Positions 61,987-64,000 of a DNA stretch of 64,000 bases are shown here, piece after piece. The stretch covers positions 1-64,000 of the forward strand of contig JAACPW010000009.1 in the NCBI GenBank assembly GCA_009995225.1, in the 5' to 3' direction. Source of the stretch: Sphingomonadales bacterium. Its GTDB lineage: Bacteria > Pseudomonadota > Alphaproteobacteria > Sphingomonadales > Sphingomonadaceae. The notes beneath the pieces were generated by a model. The model made no database searches. It was not told where the DNA came from and was given only the letters and a program-made list of their open reading frames with translations. The translations under genes were made by a program, and so were the position numbers. Position 1 is the first letter of the stretch. Each line of letters begins with the position of its first letter.

Positions 61987-62781
61987 CTACTTCGGCGGCA
62001 TCCGGATCGCGCCATCCAGCCGGAACTGGTGGCCGTTGATATAGCTGTTGCGGGCGATTTCGAGCACCAGCGATGCAAACTCCTCCGGCTCGCCAAGGCG
62101 CTTGGGGAAGGGGACGCTGGCGTTCAATTGCGCCCACATCGGCGGGTTGCGGTCCTTCATGCCCAGCATCAGCGGGGTGGCGAAGATGCCTGGCATGACC
62201 GAATTGACCCGGATGCCCATGTCCATCAGATCGCGTGCCATGGGCAACACCAACCCGTTCACTCCGGCCTTGCAGCTGCCATAGATCACCTGACCGATCT
62301 GGCCGTCCTGCCCTGCGACACTGGCGGTGAGGATGATCGCGCCGCGCTCGCCATCGTCATTCGCCGGATCGGCATTGGCCATCCCCAGCGCCGAAATGCT
62401 GGCGACCCGGTAGCTGGCCACCAGAATGCCCTCGGCCCCGAAGGCGTAGTCCTCGGTCGAAAGGCGCTTGTACTGGCCGTTTTCCTTGTCCCACCCCAGC
62501 GTCTTGCCGCGGCGAGAGGCCATTGCGCAGTGTAATGTCACGCGTTCCTGCCCGTGGGCGGCGCGAGCGGCGGCAAACCCGGCCTCCACGCTGGACTCGT
62601 CCATGATGTCGACATGGTGGAAGGTGCCGCCGATGGCCGCAGCATGGGCTGCGCCCGCTTCGTCGTTGATGTCGAAAATGGCGACCTTCATGCCGGCATC
62701 CGCGAAAGCCTTGGCGCTGGCTTTGCCGAGGCCGCTGGCCCCGCCGGTCACCACTGCGGCCATGCCCGGTTCGATTTTCAT
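61987..62781 (-). CDS. Short-chain dehydrogenase, 3-hydroxyacyl-CoA dehydrogenase type II-like
   Basis: 264 residues. NAD-binding VTGGASGLGKASAKAF with VAIFDINDEAGAA after strand 2, Ser in ILTASVAGQDGQ and the active-site Y-x-x-x-K in YGSCKAG. SKAFA-like layout matches the HSD17B10 branch acting on 3-hydroxyacyl-CoA, but steroid or other alcohol substrates are possible. Followed by a zinc alcohol dehydrogenase in the same direction. No acyl-CoA genes are close by. Confidence 0.9.
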   Translation of the reverse strand: MKIEPGMAAVVTGGASGLGKASAKAFADAGMKVAIFDINDEAGAAHAAAIGGTFHHVDIMDESSVEAGFAAARAAHGQERVTLHCAMASRRGKTLGWDKENGQYKRLSTEDYAFGAEGILVASYRVASISALGMANADPANDDGERGAIILTASVAGQDGQIGQVIYGSCKAGVNGLVLPMARDLMDMGIRVNSVMPGIFATPLMLGMKDRNPPMWAQLNASVPFPKRLGEPEEFASLVLEIARNSYINGHQFRLDGAIRMPPK

Positions 62782-63001
62782 GAACGTTCTCTCCCTCGTC
62801 GTGTTTTGACCACTGCTAGGCTGTTCGGCGGGCCCGCGCCAGTTCTCCCATTCGCGGCATTCGCGTCACACCCTCAGACAATCTTGCACGAATTGCACCT
62901 GTCACCGAACCGTAATGGCCAAGTCGTTCTTCTGACATAGGTTAGGATTATTCGCTCCCGCATCACGATCCCGATCATCGGGTTTCGTCAGGGGGAATAT
63001 C

Positions 63002-64000
63002 ATGCTTCGCACCCAGCTGTTCATCAGCAGCGCCGTCGCCGCGCTCGCCAACGTCTGCGCCGCACCCGCTTATGCGGCTGAAACCGAACCGCAGGCGCTG
63101 GCCCCTGCGTTGCAATCGGGCGGCGCCATCGCCGAAACCGCCGAGAGCGAGGACGATCAGATTCAGACCGCCAAGGAAATCGTGGTGCAGGGCAGCATCG
63201 GCTTCCGCAACCGTTCCGACGCGGCGGAACCGGTGCTGGTCTATGATGAGGAATATTTCCAGCGGTTCGAGCCGCTGACCGCAGGCGACGCGTTGAAGCG
63301 CGTGCCGGGCGTTACCTTCCTGTCCGACGTGATCGAAAGCGACGGTGCACGCCTGCGCGGGCTTGATCCGGGCTACACCCAGATCCTCGTCAACGGGGAG
63401 CGCGTCCCCGGCGGCCAGACCGACCGTTCGTTCTTCCTTGACCGCATCCCTGCCGAACTGATCGAGCGCGTGGAAATCGTCCGCTCCTCCTCGGCGCGCC
63501 GCACCGGCGATGCGGTCGCAGGCTCGCTCAACATCGTGTTGCGCGACGGCTTTTCGCTCGACGGCGGTTATCTGCGCGCTGGGGGACTGTTCTTCGATGA
63601 CGGCGAGTTCAAACCGTCGGGCGGTTTCTATTACGGCGGCGCGCTTGCTGGCGGGCGCTTCCTTGTCGGCGCCAACGTTCAGGGCCGTTACAACCCCAAG
63701 ATCAAGTCGAGCCTGCGTTACGGCGACAGCCCCGAAAACAACCCCAACTTCGCAATCGACGATTTCGACAATCGCGAAGACCAGACCGATACCCGCGACG
63801 GCACCGATTATGCCTTCAACGCCAGCTGGGGGATCGAAAGCGGTGACACCGAATTTGAAATCCTCGGCAACTTCGTGCGTACCGAGCGCGTGGAAGACGA
63901 GCGTTCCTACGAATATAATGATCCCACCGCGATCAACGGCCCCGTCCGCGCCACACCGGCCGGCAACCTGCTGACCGACAACGCCAACGTCAACGACATC
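63002..64000 (+). CDS. TonB-dependent receptor, N-terminal part, cut by the window edge
   Basis: 333 residues before the window ends, with no stop. Signal peptide (LFISSAVAALANVCAAPAYA), a TonB-box-like EIVVQG near residue 62, then the plug domain: LTAGDALKRVPGVTF, ARLRGLDPGYTQILVNGERV, FFLDRIPAELIERVEIVRSSSARRTGDAVAGSLNIVLRD. The barrel begins with GGFYYGGALAGGRFLVGANVQ. Imports siderophores, vitamins or sugars across the outer membrane with TonB energy; the substrate is not known. AGGGGGA precedes the start. Upstream 220 bp hold the promoter. Confidence 0.92.
   Translation, partial: MLRTQLFISSAVAALANVCAAPAYAAETEPQALAPALQSGGAIAETAESEDDQIQTAKEIVVQGSIGFRNRSDAAEPVLVYDEEYFQRFEPLTAGDALKRVPGVTFLSDVIESDGARLRGLDPGYTQILVNGERVPGGQTDRSFFLDRIPAELIERVEIVRSSSARRTGDAVAGSLNIVLRDGFSLDGGYLRAGGLFFDDGEFKPSGGFYYGGALAGGRFLVGANVQGRYNPKIKSSLRYGDSPENNPNFAIDDFDNREDQTDTRDGTDYAFNASWGIESGDTEFEILGNFVRTERVEDERSYEYNDPTAINGPVRATPAGNLLTDNANVNDI

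Overview
The window looks like a GC-rich alphaproteobacterial chromosome, most likely a Sphingomonadales member close to Erythrobacter/Porphyrobacter. The pointers are a split MetH, a TorF-type porin, a TonB receptor at the right edge, REP-like GCCCCGTG palindromes and, at 33257-34156, a probable divinyl chlorophyllide 8-vinyl reductase (BciA), which would suggest a bacteriochlorophyll-making aerobic phototroph. The assignment rests on gene content only; no rRNA is present.

Positions 1-2400 hold the end of a chimeric LysR-type reading frame and a four-gene leftward operon (antibiotic-biosynthesis-monooxygenase domain protein, MarR regulator, small membrane protein, carboxymuconolactone decarboxylase-like protein) with a palindromic operator candidate at its head. 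Positions 2800-19170 are accessory DNA made of two mobile units side by side. The first (2797-11394) is a Tn7-like module: a TnsA-type endonuclease, a TnsB-type DDE transposase, a TnsC-type AAA ATPase and a long TniQ, preceded by two unrecognised genes that look like degenerate relatives of the transposase. A pair of 24-bp direct repeats starting with TGT lies directly upstream of tnsA. The second (about 11789-19168) is a small integrative island: a P4-type tyrosine integrase, an AlpA-like regulator, a small Rep-like protein, a single-chain restriction-modification enzyme and two unknown proteins, bounded by 22-bp repeats.

Positions 19581-29314 contain five consecutive rightward genes for secreted DUF11-type proteins, including a 1712-residue protein that probably ends in an outer-membrane barrel. 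I know of no defined function for such a cluster.

The rest is mostly ordinary chromosome: a leftward three-subunit molybdenum aldehyde oxidoreductase (29339-33005); bciA; a methionine-cycle operon (ArsR-methyltransferase fusion, metF, metH in two pieces) with a palindrome in the promoter; a TauE/SafE permease; and a tandem glycine riboswitch controlling gcvT-gcvH-(glycosyltransferase-like)-gcvPA-gcvPB. Then come a flippase, methylmalonate-semialdehyde dehydrogenase, an SMP-30 lactonase, an M24 peptidase, a CorA/ZntB transporter, tRNA-Gly(CCC), an MHYT-GGDEF-EAL protein, a glyoxalase I/DJ-1 pair, an Ntn-hydrolase acylase, a TorF porin, a zinc alcohol dehydrogenase, an SDR and the start of a TonB-dependent receptor. 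The met and gcv operons are functionally linked: glycine cleavage feeds one-carbon units into methylene-THF, which MetF and MetH use to remethylate homocysteine.
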